NCBI GenBank assembly: GCA_037444185.1
Contig: JBBIMW010000014.1
Coordinates: 1-56,774, forward strand
Reading direction: 5' to 3'
Length of the DNA stretch: 56,774 bases
Source: JAILZP01 sp037444185
GTDB lineage: Bacteria; Bacillota; Desulfotomaculia; Desulfotomaculales; Desulfocucumaceae
The notes beneath the pieces are model-generated. The model did not search any database and was not told where the DNA came from. It saw only the letters and a program-made list of their open reading frames with translations. Numbering within the stretch: position 1 is the first letter of the stretch; each line of letters starts with the position of its first letter. This document shows, one piece after another, positions 7,411 through 15,336 of the stretch. The translations under genes were made by a program, and so were the position numbers.

Positions 7411-8571
7411 ATGATACGTTTCGTTACCGCCGGGGAGTCCCACGGGCCGTCCCTGACCGCCGTGGTGGAGAACCTGCCCGCCGGCCTGCCGGTCACAGAA
7501 GAATACGTCAACCGGCAGCTGGAAAGGCGCCAGGGGGGATACGGGCGGGGAGACAGGATGAAAATAGAAAAGGACAGGGTGGAGTTTATTTCCGGTGTCC
7601 GGGGGGGATACACCCTGGGCAGTCCGGTGTCCATGCGCATAGAAAACAGGGATTGGGCCCACTGGTCGGCCACAATGGACCCCGGACCCGGAGCGCTGAC
7701 CGGGGACAGGGTGGTGACCCGGCCCAGGCCCGGACATGCCGATCTTTCCGGGGCCATTAAGTACGGTCACCGGGATGTAAGAAATGTGCTGGAGAGAGCC
7801 AGCGCCAGGGAGACCGCCGCCAGGGTGGCCGCCGGAACGCTGGCCCGTCGGCTGCTGGAGGATTTGGGAGTGCAGATATTGGGTGTGGTGGTGGGAATAG
7901 GTTCCGTATCCTCGGATATACCCGGGATTCCCCCCGCGGAGCTTGAAAAACTGCTTTCACTGACGGAGATTGGCTGTGCCGGCCCCGGGGCCGAGAAGGA
8001 GATGCGGGGGGAGATAGACAGGGCCAAAGAGAGCGGCGACTCCCTGGGAGGTGTGTTTGAAATAAGGGTGTACGGCCTGCCTCCTGGTATCGGCAGCTAT
8101 ACTTCCTGGGACCGGAAGCTGGACGGCAGGCTGGCCGGCGCTTTAATGAGCGTACAGGCCGTCAAGGGGGTCGAGGTGGGGCTGGGATTCGCCGCGGCCG
8201 GCATGCCGGGATCCCGTGTCCACGACGAAATATTTTACCGCCGGGGGGAGGGTTACTACCGGAAAACCAACCGGGCCGGCGGTATCGAAGGTGGCATGAC
8301 CAACGGGAACCCGGTGGTGGTGAGGGCCGCCATGAAGCCCATCCCCACCCTCTACAAGCCCCTCGGCAGTGTTGATATAGTAACCCGGGAACCCTTCGGG
8401 GCATCGGTGGAAAGATCCGACATATGCGCTGTGCCTGCCGCCCGGGTGGTGGGGGAGGCGGTGGTGGCCTGGGAAATCGCCCGGGCCTGCCTGGAGAAAT
8501 TTGGCGGTGATTGCATGGAGGAGATAAGGGAAAGGTGGGCCGCCTATGCCCGGCGGGTTAAAGACTTCTGA
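7411..8571 (+). CDS. aroC: Chorismate synthase
   Basis: Converts 5-enolpyruvylshikimate 3-phosphate to chorismate with reduced FMN. Seen: GESHG near the N-terminus (residues 8-12), the ERRQGGYGRGDRM signature (about 43-55), RPGHADLSGAIKYGHRDVRNVLERASARETA (about 106-136, described here in three adjoining parts), and GGMTNGNPVVVRAAMKP in the C-terminal part. 386 residues. ATG at 7411 is preferred over GTG at 7399 because GGGGTGAGG is correctly spaced from it and MIRFVTAGESHG matches family N-termini. aroB follows after 51 bases. Confidence 0.95.
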   Translation: MIRFVTAGESHGPSLTAVVENLPAGLPVTEEYVNRQLERRQGGYGRGDRMKIEKDRVEFISGVRGGYTLGSPVSMRIENRDWAHWSATMDPGPGALTGDRVVTRPRPGHADLSGAIKYGHRDVRNVLERASARETAARVAAGTLARRLLEDLGVQILGVVVGIGSVSSDIPGIPPAELEKLLSLTEIGCAGPGAEKEMRGEIDRAKESGDSLGGVFEIRVYGLPPGIGSYTSWDRKLDGRLAGALMSVQAVKGVEVGLGFAAAGMPGSRVHDEIFYRRGEGYYRKTNRAGGIEGGMTNGNPVVVRAAMKPIPTLYKPLGSVDIVTREPFGASVERSDICAVPAARVVGEAVVAWEIARACLEKFGGDCMEEIRERWAAYARRVKDF

Positions 8572-8622
8572 TCCCGGCAATTACTTAAATTGTACTGCTT
8601 AATTTAAAGAAGGGAAATATAC

Positions 8623-9711
8623 ATGAGTACAGGCGGGTTGTTTGTAGACCTGGGACCCAGGAGCTACCGGATACATATCGGTTACGGCCTGCTGGAATCG
8701 GCGGGCAAAATAGTGAGGGGGGTTTTCCGGGGCCAAAGGGCAATGGTTATTACTAATTCCACAGTGGGTGGAATATACGGCAAAACACTGCGGGATGGAC
8801 TGGAGACGGAGGGTGTGCACACAGTCTGGGCCGAGATGCCGGACGGTGAGGAGTACAAGGCCCTGTCCACGGCCGGTGATATGTATGACCTGGCATACGG
8901 CCGGGAGCTTGACCGCCGGTCCCCGGTGCTGGCCCTGGGGGGGGGAGTGGTGGGGGACCTGGCGGGTTTTGTGGCGGCCACCTACCTGAGGGGAGTGCCC
9001 TTCATCCAGATTCCCACCACACTGCTGGCCCAGGTGGACAGCAGCGTGGGGGGAAAGGTGGCGGTGAACCATCCCCGGGGCAAAAACATTATCGGGGCCT
9101 TTTATCAGCCCTCGGTGGTGATTGCCGACCTGGCCACCCTGGAGACCCTGCCTGGAAGGGAAATCAGGGCGGGCCTGGCCGAGGTGGTTAAATACGGGGT
9201 GATTGCCGACAGGGGCTTTTTCGGTTGGCTGGAGGAAAAACTGGATATTGTCACTGCCCTCGACCCCGCCGCGATGGAAAAGGTGGTGGCGGAGTCCTGC
9301 CGGATCAAGGCCGCCGTGGTACAGCAGGATGAAACCGAACAGGGCATCAGGGCCATACTCAATTTTGGGCATACGGTGGGACACGCCGTGGAAGCCCTTA
9401 CCGGTTATAAAACATACCGGCACGGGGAGGCTGTGGCCGCCGGCATGGCCGTGGAGGCTAAAATCGCCGTCCGGATGGGTTTAATGGACCGACGGGAGGA
9501 GGACAGGCTGGTTTCACTTCTGGTGCGGGCCGGCCTGCCGGTGGAAGTTCCCCCGGGCCTGGACAGGGAGGAATTGCTCCGGTCTATGCGCAGGGATAAA
9601 AAGGTTATTTCCTCCAGGCTGACCATGGTGCTGCCGTCTGCCATGGGCAGGGTGGAAATAATCAGGGATGTGGATGAAAAACTGATATTGTCGTGCCTGA
9701 CCTGTGAATAG
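8623..9711 (+). CDS. aroB: 3-dehydroquinate synthase
   Basis: Cyclises DAHP to 3-dehydroquinate using NAD and a divalent metal. Seen: DGEEYKAL (residues 73-80), the NAD-binding GGGVVGDLAGFVAATYLRG (about 105-123), PTTLLAQVDSSVGGK with NHPRGKN (about 130-151), and the metal-binding FGHTVGHAVE and RHGEAVAAGM motifs (about 248-275). 362 residues, normal length. ATG at 8623 follows GAAGGG. Last gene of the aroC-aroB unit. Confidence 0.95.
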   Translation: MSTGGLFVDLGPRSYRIHIGYGLLESAGKIVRGVFRGQRAMVITNSTVGGIYGKTLRDGLETEGVHTVWAEMPDGEEYKALSTAGDMYDLAYGRELDRRSPVLALGGGVVGDLAGFVAATYLRGVPFIQIPTTLLAQVDSSVGGKVAVNHPRGKNIIGAFYQPSVVIADLATLETLPGREIRAGLAEVVKYGVIADRGFFGWLEEKLDIVTALDPAAMEKVVAESCRIKAAVVQQDETEQGIRAILNFGHTVGHAVEALTGYKTYRHGEAVAAGMAVEAKIAVRMGLMDRREEDRLVSLLVRAGLPVEVPPGLDREELLRSMRRDKKVISSRLTMVLPSAMGRVEIIRDVDEKLILSCLTCE

Positions 9712-9772
9712 CCTATACTGTATTCCTTATCTGTCAGAACCCAGTACTCGGAATGGGCAGGGAAGGATGCTT

Positions 9773-9800
9773 TTGTCCTCCGGTGGCGCCGTGTTATAAT
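9773..9800 (+). promoter_or_regulatory. Sigma-A type promoter of ylxY
   Basis: TTGTCC (9773-9778), 16 bases, TATAAT (9795-9800), about 65 bases before the ylxY start. Confidence 0.5.
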
Positions 9801-9866
9801 GACTGCATATCGCGCATAGGTATTTATTGGCATGTGTACATGTAATACTAAAGGAGAGTGCGCGAT

Positions 9867-10622
9867 TTGTGGCTATATTTTATTGACCGGCGCAGAGTCC
9901 GTTGCATACTGTTACTGGTGCTGCCGGCGGTGTGTTTGTTTTGGGCCGTTATACATTTTGCCGCCGGGGTGGAAACGGTGTCCCACAGCCAGCCCATTTA
10001 CCAGGGAAGCGGGCGCCACAGGGAAGTGGCCTTTACTGTGAATGTTTTCTGGGGAGAGGTGTACATCCCGCAAATGCTGGACGCACTGCGGCGGAAGAAT
10101 GTCAAGGCCACATTCTTTCTTGGGGGGACCTGGGTTCAAAAATACCCCGAACTGGCCGCCCTGATAGTCCGGGAGGGACATGAGATAGGTAGCCACGGGT
10201 ATTCGCACCCGCACCCCGACCGGCTGTCAAAGTATGATAACCTGCGGGAAATACAAAAGGCGGAAGAAATAATATATAAAGCCACCGGAAAAAGGCCCTG
10301 TCTTTTCTCCCCACCGTACGGGGAAAGGGGGGCATCGGTGCTGCAGGCCGCCGGCGAAGCGTCATATACCACCATATTGTGGTCGGTGGACACCGTGGAT
10401 TGGCAACTGCCGCCGCCGGAGGTGATTGTGCAGCGGGTGACCGGCAAAGTTCACAACGGGGCCATCATTCTCATGCACCCCACAGCGCCCACAGTAAAGG
10501 CCTTGCCGGTTATCATCGACAGTCTTGAAAGGGAAGGCTACCGGCTGGTGACTGTGTCTAAGCTGCTGGAAGGGCTGGAATTCACCGACAGTGGAGTCCG
10601 GGGGCCCAGGCTGACCATTTGA
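9867..10622 (+). CDS. ylxY: YlxY-type polysaccharide deacetylase-like sporulation protein
   Basis: N-terminal membrane anchor (about residues 12-32, IL-LLVLPAVCLFWAVIHF) then a NodB-fold domain: KATFFLGGTW, EIGSHGYSHPHPD, RPCLFSPPYGE, LWSVDTVDW and LMHP are all present. The usual TFDDGP motif, which supplies the catalytic Asp and a metal-ligand Asp, is replaced by FTVNVFWGE, so it is probably not an ordinary deacetylase. This substitution and the next gene (M16 protease) match YlxY of Bacillus. TTG at 9867 is chosen because AAAGGAG lies 10 bases before it; GTG at 9858 is too close. Role in sporulation is by homology. Confidence 0.8.
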   Translation: MWLYFIDRRRVRCILLLVLPAVCLFWAVIHFAAGVETVSHSQPIYQGSGRHREVAFTVNVFWGEVYIPQMLDALRRKNVKATFFLGGTWVQKYPELAALIVREGHEIGSHGYSHPHPDRLSKYDNLREIQKAEEIIYKATGKRPCLFSPPYGERGASVLQAAGEASYTTILWSVDTVDWQLPPPEVIVQRVTGKVHNGAIILMHPTAPTVKALPVIIDSLEREGYRLVTVSKLLEGLEFTDSGVRGPRLTI

Positions 10623-10803
10623 GCGCCGCTTCATATTCCAGCCTGTTCGTGTGCATTATAATACGGATTAATTTTGCACTAAAACAAAAAAGGATTTATT
10701 GACGTATATATCGAAGGGTCTTTCCGGAGAAACGGGGAGGCATCCCCGGGGGATACGGTTTCCGGTGTCATGAGGATTTGCAAGGGCTGAGGAGGTTCTC
10801 TTA

Positions 10804-12066
10804 TTGATAAGGAAGACTGTCCTGGATAATGGAATTCAACTCCTGACCGAAGATATAGCCCATGTCCGGTCGGTGGCGGTGGGGGTCTGGGTAAATGTCG
10901 GCTCCCGGTACGAGGAGGATGAGATTGCCGGTATAACCCATTTCATAGAGCATTTGATGTTCAAGGGGACCGAAAAAAGGACTGCCAAACAGATCGCCGA
11001 GGCCCTGGACGCTGTTGGGGGGCAGCTTAACGCCTTTACTACCAAGGAATACACCTGCTATTACGCCAAGGTGCTTGATGAGCATTTTGAACTGGCGCTG
11101 GATGTGCTTTCGGACATGCTTTTCAATTCAAAGTTCGCTGTTCCGGACATCGACAGGGAGCGTAACGTCATTATCGAAGAAATAAAAATGTATGAGGATA
11201 CCCCCGATGAACTGGTGCATGACATTTTCGCCAACACAATCTGGCAGAAGCATCCCCTGGGGCGTCCCATCATTGGTTATGCGGACGTGATCGGGCAGAT
11301 GGACCGGGACGCTTTTATGGATTATTTGGGTAAATACTATGTGCCGGAAAATATTGTGGTGACGGTGGCGGGAAATATAAACCACGACATTGTGGCCGGT
11401 AAAATAAACACATATCTGGGCGGGCTGAAGGGAGGCCCGTCCGAAAGGGCGATGGAACTTCCGGCGCCTCAGAAAGCGATAACCTGCCGGGAAAAGGAAA
11501 CCGAGCAGGTGCACCTTTGCGTCGGTATTCCCGGAATGCCACTGGATCACGACCAGATATATACTTTTCAGCTGGTCAACACCATCTTCGGCGGAGGCTT
11601 GAGTTCAAGGCTGTTCCAGGAAATAAGGGAACAGCGGGGACTGGTGTACTCCATTTATTCTTATCACAGCTCATACCACGACACAGGACTTTTTTGCGTA
11701 TATGCCGGACTCTCCAAGGAAAATGTGGTATCCGCCCTGGAATTGGTTTTCAAGGAAATAAGAGATATCAGGGACAACGGGGTTTCCGGCCAGGAACTGA
11801 GAAGGGCGAAGGACCAGCTCAAGGGGAATTTGCTGTTGAGCCTTGAGAACGTCAATACCAGAATGAGCAGGCTGGGGAAGTCCCAGCTCTACTTGGGAAA
11901 GGTGGTGACTCCCGAGGAAATAGTGCAAAAGATCGAAAAAGTCACCGCTGAGGACGTGAAAAGGCTGGCCCGGGAAAGATTTAACCCGCAAGACTTTGCC
12001 ATCGCCAGCGTGGGGCCCTGGGACGACTGCAAGATACTGGAGGAAGCGGCGGGAAGGATATTGTAG
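10804..12066 (+). CDS. mlpA: M16 family zinc protease (YmxG/MlpA)
   Basis: Insulinase-type (pitrilysin/MPP) peptidase. The inverted zinc motif HFIEH is at residues 43-47, with the downstream Glu in the NVIIEEIKMYED stretch (about 121-132), and the R/Y substrate motif is in GGGLSSRLFQEIREQRGLVYSI (split here: GGGLSSRLFQ and EIREQRGLVY). 420 residues, as for MlpA. TTG at 10804 follows GAGGAGG. It lies between ylxY and ymxH as in Bacillus. A TATAAT at 10657-10662 in the 181-base gap upstream may mark a promoter, but its -35 is poor. Confidence 0.9.
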   Translation: MIRKTVLDNGIQLLTEDIAHVRSVAVGVWVNVGSRYEEDEIAGITHFIEHLMFKGTEKRTAKQIAEALDAVGGQLNAFTTKEYTCYYAKVLDEHFELALDVLSDMLFNSKFAVPDIDRERNVIIEEIKMYEDTPDELVHDIFANTIWQKHPLGRPIIGYADVIGQMDRDAFMDYLGKYYVPENIVVTVAGNINHDIVAGKINTYLGGLKGGPSERAMELPAPQKAITCREKETEQVHLCVGIPGMPLDHDQIYTFQLVNTIFGGGLSSRLFQEIREQRGLVYSIYSYHSSYHDTGLFCVYAGLSKENVVSALELVFKEIRDIRDNGVSGQELRRAKDQLKGNLLLSLENVNTRMSRLGKSQLYLGKVVTPEEIVQKIEKVTAEDVKRLARERFNPQDFAIASVGPWDDCKILEEAAGRIL

Positions 12067-12123
12067 GTTTTACGACATCAAACACAGTACAAGACTTGAT
12101 ATCCAATAAATGTCATAAATGCA

Positions 12124-12157
12124 AAACACCCCCTGTATAATTATACCGGGGGTGTTT
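12124..12157 (+). terminator. Hairpin after mlpA that includes the next ribosome site
   Basis: AAACACCCCC (12124-12133) pairs perfectly with GGGGGTGTTT (12148-12157) around a 14-base A/T-rich loop, followed by AATTTG. It acts as a plausible terminator for mlpA. The 3-prime arm also contains the only purine-rich sequence before the TTG start at 12161, so folding would hide that ribosome site. Confidence 0.65.
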
Positions 12158-12160
12158 AAT

Positions 12161-12502
12161 TTGTTCAGTTCGGCGGTATTGTTTGTTCTGGTGGTATTGG
12201 CGCTGTTGGGACTGTCCGTGAAACAGAGGATGGCAAACCGGGTCTTGAGGGAGAAGAGGGCGTGGGACGGATCGGAAACCAAGTCTTCCCCGCTGTCCGA
12301 CGCCTTGTCCGGGCTGATTGGCACCGCCGGCGGCATTTATATTTCCCTGGTGATGCTTTTTTCTTTTATGGAGATTGATGTGCCCGGCAAGGTAAACATT
12401 TTCAGTGTCGGACTGGAGCCGCTGGCGGCCGCGTCCTTCGCCCTGGCAGTGGTGCAGCCCTTTGTGATCAGGCTTTTACAATTGGGGAAAAAGATCTTTT
12501 GA
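12161..12502 (+). CDS. Small membrane protein, unknown function
   Basis: 113 residues from a TTG. Not recognised. Hydrophobic segments at about 4-16 (VLFVLVVLALLGL), 46-64 (TAGGIYISLVMLFSFM) and 76-98 (GLEPLAAASFALAVVQPFVI), with a polar charged stretch (KQRMANRVLREKRAW) between the first two, suggest two or three membrane passes. It lies between mlpA and ymxH on the same strand. The start is uncertain: GTG at 12152 or ATG at 12119 are upstream alternatives, but those would lie within the hairpin. Confidence 0.55.
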   Translation: MFSSAVLFVLVVLALLGLSVKQRMANRVLREKRAWDGSETKSSPLSDALSGLIGTAGGIYISLVMLFSFMEIDVPGKVNIFSVGLEPLAAASFALAVVQPFVIRLLQLGKKIF

Positions 12503-12518
12503 ATTGGGGGGAAGGCCG

Positions 12519-12788
12519 TTGCGCATGGCTGAACTGGCGGGCAAGGAGATTATAAATGTTTACGACGGGGCGAGGCTTGGTGTGGTGGGTGAGACCGACA
12601 TGGTGGTTGACTCCGGCAACGGGCGGATAAAGGCCGTCATGATACCCAGAAGGGCCGGCCTGATTAACTTCTGGGCGGACAGGCAGTACATGATCATTCC
12701 TTGGGAATCGATCAAAAAAATAGGCCGGGAAATTATTATTGTCGACCTGGATCAGGCAGGCATTGATTTCGGAAGTCATATGGTTTGA
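12519..12788 (+). CDS. ymxH: YlmC/YmxH-family PRC-barrel sporulation protein
   Basis: About 89 residues, one PRC-barrel-like domain: LAGKEIINVYDGARLGVVG at the N-terminus, a central KAVMIPRR, and WESIKKIGREIIIVDL near the C-terminus. The pattern and its place after the M16 protease match ymxH of Bacillus. TTG at 12519 gives MRMAELAGKE, similar in form to family starts; ATG at 12525 and TTG at 12504 are alternatives around GGGGGGAAGG (12507-12516). Molecular function unknown. Confidence 0.75.
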   Translation: MRMAELAGKEIINVYDGARLGVVGETDMVVDSGNGRIKAVMIPRRAGLINFWADRQYMIIPWESIKKIGREIIIVDLDQAGIDFGSHMV

Positions 12789-12969
12789 ATTCACAGCCTT
12801 GGGGCGTATGGGAGAAGACATCACCCGGGCGATTCCGACCTGCGGCTGAACAGTCTCTATGGCTCATGGCCGACGGCTTACTCCAAGGCCCTGTTCTCCC
12901 GAAAAGGAGCTTTTCCTTCAAAGGAATGCATTAAATTCTATGGTGCCGCCGCAGGCGGCATGGGGGTCT

Positions 12970-13024
12970 GAATTCTGACTACTGGATTTTGGATTCCAGC
13001 CGCCCGCCAGGGCGATTTTGTTCA
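12970..13024 (+). repeat. Dispersed repeat family A, copy 2
   Basis: GAATTCTGACTACTGG then TTTTGGATTCCAGCCGCCCG and CCAGGGCGATTTTGTTC, in the 292-base gap after ymxH. The rest of the gap holds AAAGGAATGCATTAAATTCT (about 12920), also present with one change before the terminator at 7176, and a small hairpin GAAAAG-GAG-CTTTTC (12901-12915). No gene is seen in the gap. Confidence 0.65.
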
Positions 13025-13080
13025 TCAGGCCCGGGATTGGCAATAATATATACCGGATCAAGGTTTTGCGGGGGACAGAC

Positions 13081-14064
13081 ATGGCCAGACAGCAAAGAAT
13101 GGAATTGATCATGGAAATAGAAAGACGGAGGAAGTCGTCTTTGATTTGCTACGTCACAGGGGACCGGGAGAATCTTGGCACCCGTATCGCCCCGGACGTT
13201 ATGCCGGTGTTATACAGGCACCTGGAATTGCTCCCCGACAGGGGGCGTATTGATCTGTTCATATATACCAGGGGGGGGGATGTGATCACTCCCTGGAGAT
13301 TAGTGCAGCTGATCCGGGAGTATACCCGGGAGTTCTGTGTTTTGGTGCCTTTTCGGGCATACAGCGCGGGAACCTTACTGTGTCTTGGGGCTGACGAAAT
13401 AGTGATGGGCAGGATGGGTGAATTGGGTCCTATAGACCCCAGCGTGGTAAATGCGTACAACCCCCAGGATCCGTGCAACCCTACGGCCAGGGTGCCGGTT
13501 AACATTGAGGATGTGTATTCATATCTGGCCCTGGCCGGTGAAACTGCCAGACTGGACCTGGAGGCGCTGACCCGGGTTTTTTTAGTGTTGGCGGAGAAGA
13601 TCCACCCCCTGGCCCTGGGAAATGTGCACAGAAATTATTTGTTAATCCGCTCCCTGGCCCACAAGCTTCTGGGACTGAGAAACTGCAGTCTGTGCAGGGA
13701 TAACGCCCAAAGGATTGTGGACAGCCTCACGGAAAAGCTGTATGCCCACAATTACACCATAACCAGGCGGGAGGCGGTAAAGGATATTGGATTGCCGGTA
13801 CTGTGCCCCGACGGCGAGTTGGAAAGAATAATCTGGGCCCTGTACCAGGATATGGCCCATGAACTGCAGCTGGGAGAGCCCTTTGACCCCAGGGAGGTGG
13901 CGGCGGGCCACCGGAAAGAATTTAAAGTGCCGGCTGGAGTGGTGGAGTCATTATACGGGAGGGATTATTTCATTTACTCGGGGGTGGTGGAGGCAAAACT
14001 GTACAATGAGGAACGGCAGATAAACGTGGATATACTGAAGCAGGGATGGCAGAAGGTGGAGTGA
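13081..14064 (+). CDS. ClpP-fold serine protease of the SDH/SppA-like type
   Basis: 327 residues, related to the serine dehydrogenase proteinase/ClpP-crotonase group. Seen: a hydrophobic strand and YTRGGDVITPWRLVQLI (about 62-78; the GG forms the oxyanion region), then PFRAYSAGTLLCLGADEIVMG with the nucleophile Ser in AYSAGT (about 98), and GELGPIDPS. The C-terminal half is helical and family-specific. No signal peptide is apparent, so it is probably cytosolic or peripheral. ATG at 13081 has GGGGGAC about 8 bases upstream. Substrate unknown. Another ClpP-fold gene (tepA) lies at 22149. Confidence 0.75.
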   Translation: MARQQRMELIMEIERRRKSSLICYVTGDRENLGTRIAPDVMPVLYRHLELLPDRGRIDLFIYTRGGDVITPWRLVQLIREYTREFCVLVPFRAYSAGTLLCLGADEIVMGRMGELGPIDPSVVNAYNPQDPCNPTARVPVNIEDVYSYLALAGETARLDLEALTRVFLVLAEKIHPLALGNVHRNYLLIRSLAHKLLGLRNCSLCRDNAQRIVDSLTEKLYAHNYTITRREAVKDIGLPVLCPDGELERIIWALYQDMAHELQLGEPFDPREVAAGHRKEFKVPAGVVESLYGRDYFIYSGVVEAKLYNEERQINVDILKQGWQKVE

Positions 14065-14103
14065 CCGGTCGGGGTATACTAAACACATAAAGGGTGACAT
14101 TCG

Positions 14104-14274
14104 GTGAACAAGTTGCAGCCAGGAAAACAAGCCATAAGAATAAATTTTCCTTCGGCAAAGGACAAATATTTCGTACTTACCGATAAAACCGGCTGCCCCT
14201 CCGCGGAATTCAGGGGCAAACCGGGCGGGGGACTGGTTGTTCCCGACGCCAGGGAGAGCTCGGCCGATCCGTGA
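14104..14274 (+). CDS. Small hypothetical protein (56 residues)
   Basis: GTG start after AAAGGGTGA, stop TGA at 14272. The sequence begins MNKLQPGKQAIRINFPSAKD, contains DKYFVLTDKTGC, and ends ARESSADP. It is soluble and not recognised. The frame is uninterrupted in the 320-base gap between the protease and dapB, with plausible ribosome-site spacing, which is the only support for its being a gene. Confidence 0.4.
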   Translation: MNKLQPGKQAIRINFPSAKDKYFVLTDKTGCPSAEFRGKPGGGLVVPDARESSADP

Positions 14275-14277
14275 TGC

Positions 14278-14326
14278 AAATCTATTTTAGCTTGACATAT
14301 TTTTTTTCATATATAAAAATAGATTT
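14278..14326 (+). promoter_or_regulatory. dapB promoter enclosed in an 11-bp inverted repeat
   Basis: AAATCTATTTT (14278-14288) and AAAATAGATTT (14316-14326) are perfect inverted copies. Between them lies TTGACA (14292-14297), with A/T-rich -10 candidates (TAAAAA at 14314 or TATAAA at 14312). A repressor binding both arms would close the promoter. Alternatively the repeat is a stem of a transcript coming from upstream. Confidence 0.5.
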
Positions 14327-14386
14327 TAACGACCTTGCCGGGCCGTTCACCGGCAGGTTTCCGCGAGGGGGGTACGGCCATATTTT

Positions 14387-15217
14387 ATGATTAAAGTTGT
14401 TGTTAGCGGCGCGGCCGGAAAAATGGGCCGTGAGGTGATGCGTGCCGTCTGGAGGGAAGAAGACATCGACCTGGTCGGGGCGGTGGATCCATGCGCGGAG
14501 GGTATTGACATCGGAAAGCTTATGGAGGTGGGCGAAGCAGGCATTACCGTGCGCTCCGGCCTGAGAAGGACATTGGAGGACCTGAGGCCGGATGTACTGA
14601 TAGATTTTACCACCCCCGGGTCGGTTTACGAAAATGTCCGTACCGCCCTGGACTGTCTCGTGCGGCCGGTGGTGGGAACCACCGGCATGAGCTCCGGCCA
14701 GCTGGACGATATAGGGGAAACAGCCTCCCGGCTGAAAAAAGGCTGTATTGTGGCGCCGAACTTCGCCATCGGGGCGATATTGATGATGAAGTTCGCCGCC
14801 GAGGCGATTAAGTATTTTTCCCATGTGGAAATAATCGAAATGCATCATGATAAGAAAATAGACGCCCCATCGGGAACGGCCATCAAAACCGCCGAACTGA
14901 TCAGCCGGAGCCGGGGCTGCTTACGGCAGGGCCAGCCGGCTGAAACAGAAAAAATGGCTGGTGTCAGGGGCGGTAAATATGATGAAGGAATAAGGGTGCA
15001 CAGCGTCCGGCTGCCCGGGCTGATGGCCCACCAGGAAGTGATTTTCGGCGGTTTGGGGCAAGTTTTGACCATAAGGCACGATTCCATTTCACGGGAGTCC
15101 TTCATGCCCGGTGTGTTGTTGGCGGTGCGGAAGGTTATGGATCTGGATCATATGGTATTCGGCCTTGAAAAATTAATATTCAACGAAAACGGGGTCGCCG
15201 CCGGACCGGGAGGATGA
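14387..15217 (+). CDS. dapB: 4-hydroxy-tetrahydrodipicolinate reductase
   Basis: Reduces the DapA product to tetrahydrodipicolinate. Seen: NAD(P)-binding VSGAAGKMGREVM (residues 6-18), IDFTTPGSV (about 76), GTTGMS (about 101), the catalytic EMHHDKKIDAPSGTA (about 152-166) and GVRGGKYDEGIRVHSVRLPG. 276 residues, normal. ATG at 14387 is preceded by GAGGGGGG. It is placed just before dpaAB; its substrate is also the precursor that dipicolinate synthase oxidises, so the branch point to the spore solute is here. Confidence 0.94.
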   Translation: MIKVVVSGAAGKMGREVMRAVWREEDIDLVGAVDPCAEGIDIGKLMEVGEAGITVRSGLRRTLEDLRPDVLIDFTTPGSVYENVRTALDCLVRPVVGTTGMSSGQLDDIGETASRLKKGCIVAPNFAIGAILMMKFAAEAIKYFSHVEIIEMHHDKKIDAPSGTAIKTAELISRSRGCLRQGQPAETEKMAGVRGGKYDEGIRVHSVRLPGLMAHQEVIFGGLGQVLTIRHDSISRESFMPGVLLAVRKVMDLDHMVFGLEKLIFNENGVAAGPGG

Positions 15218-15268
15218 TGAGGGTATAGCCAAATACAGCCGGAACAGCTTCCCGGGGAGATGACAGTA

Positions 15269-15296
15269 ACCACCTCCCTGCTCCGTTCATATATTG
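15269..15296 (+). promoter_or_regulatory. Candidate sigma-K promoter of dpaAB
   Basis: AC (15269-15270), 17 bases, CATATATTG (15288-15296), which resembles the mother-cell sigma-K pattern AC-N16/17-CATAnnnTA with one mismatch. Dipicolinate synthase genes are late mother-cell genes in Bacillus. The pattern is short, so this is a weak call. Confidence 0.35.
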
Positions 15297-15336
15297 ATGT
15301 TAAAATGACGGAGGCAGAGGAGGGTTTGTCAAGGCT

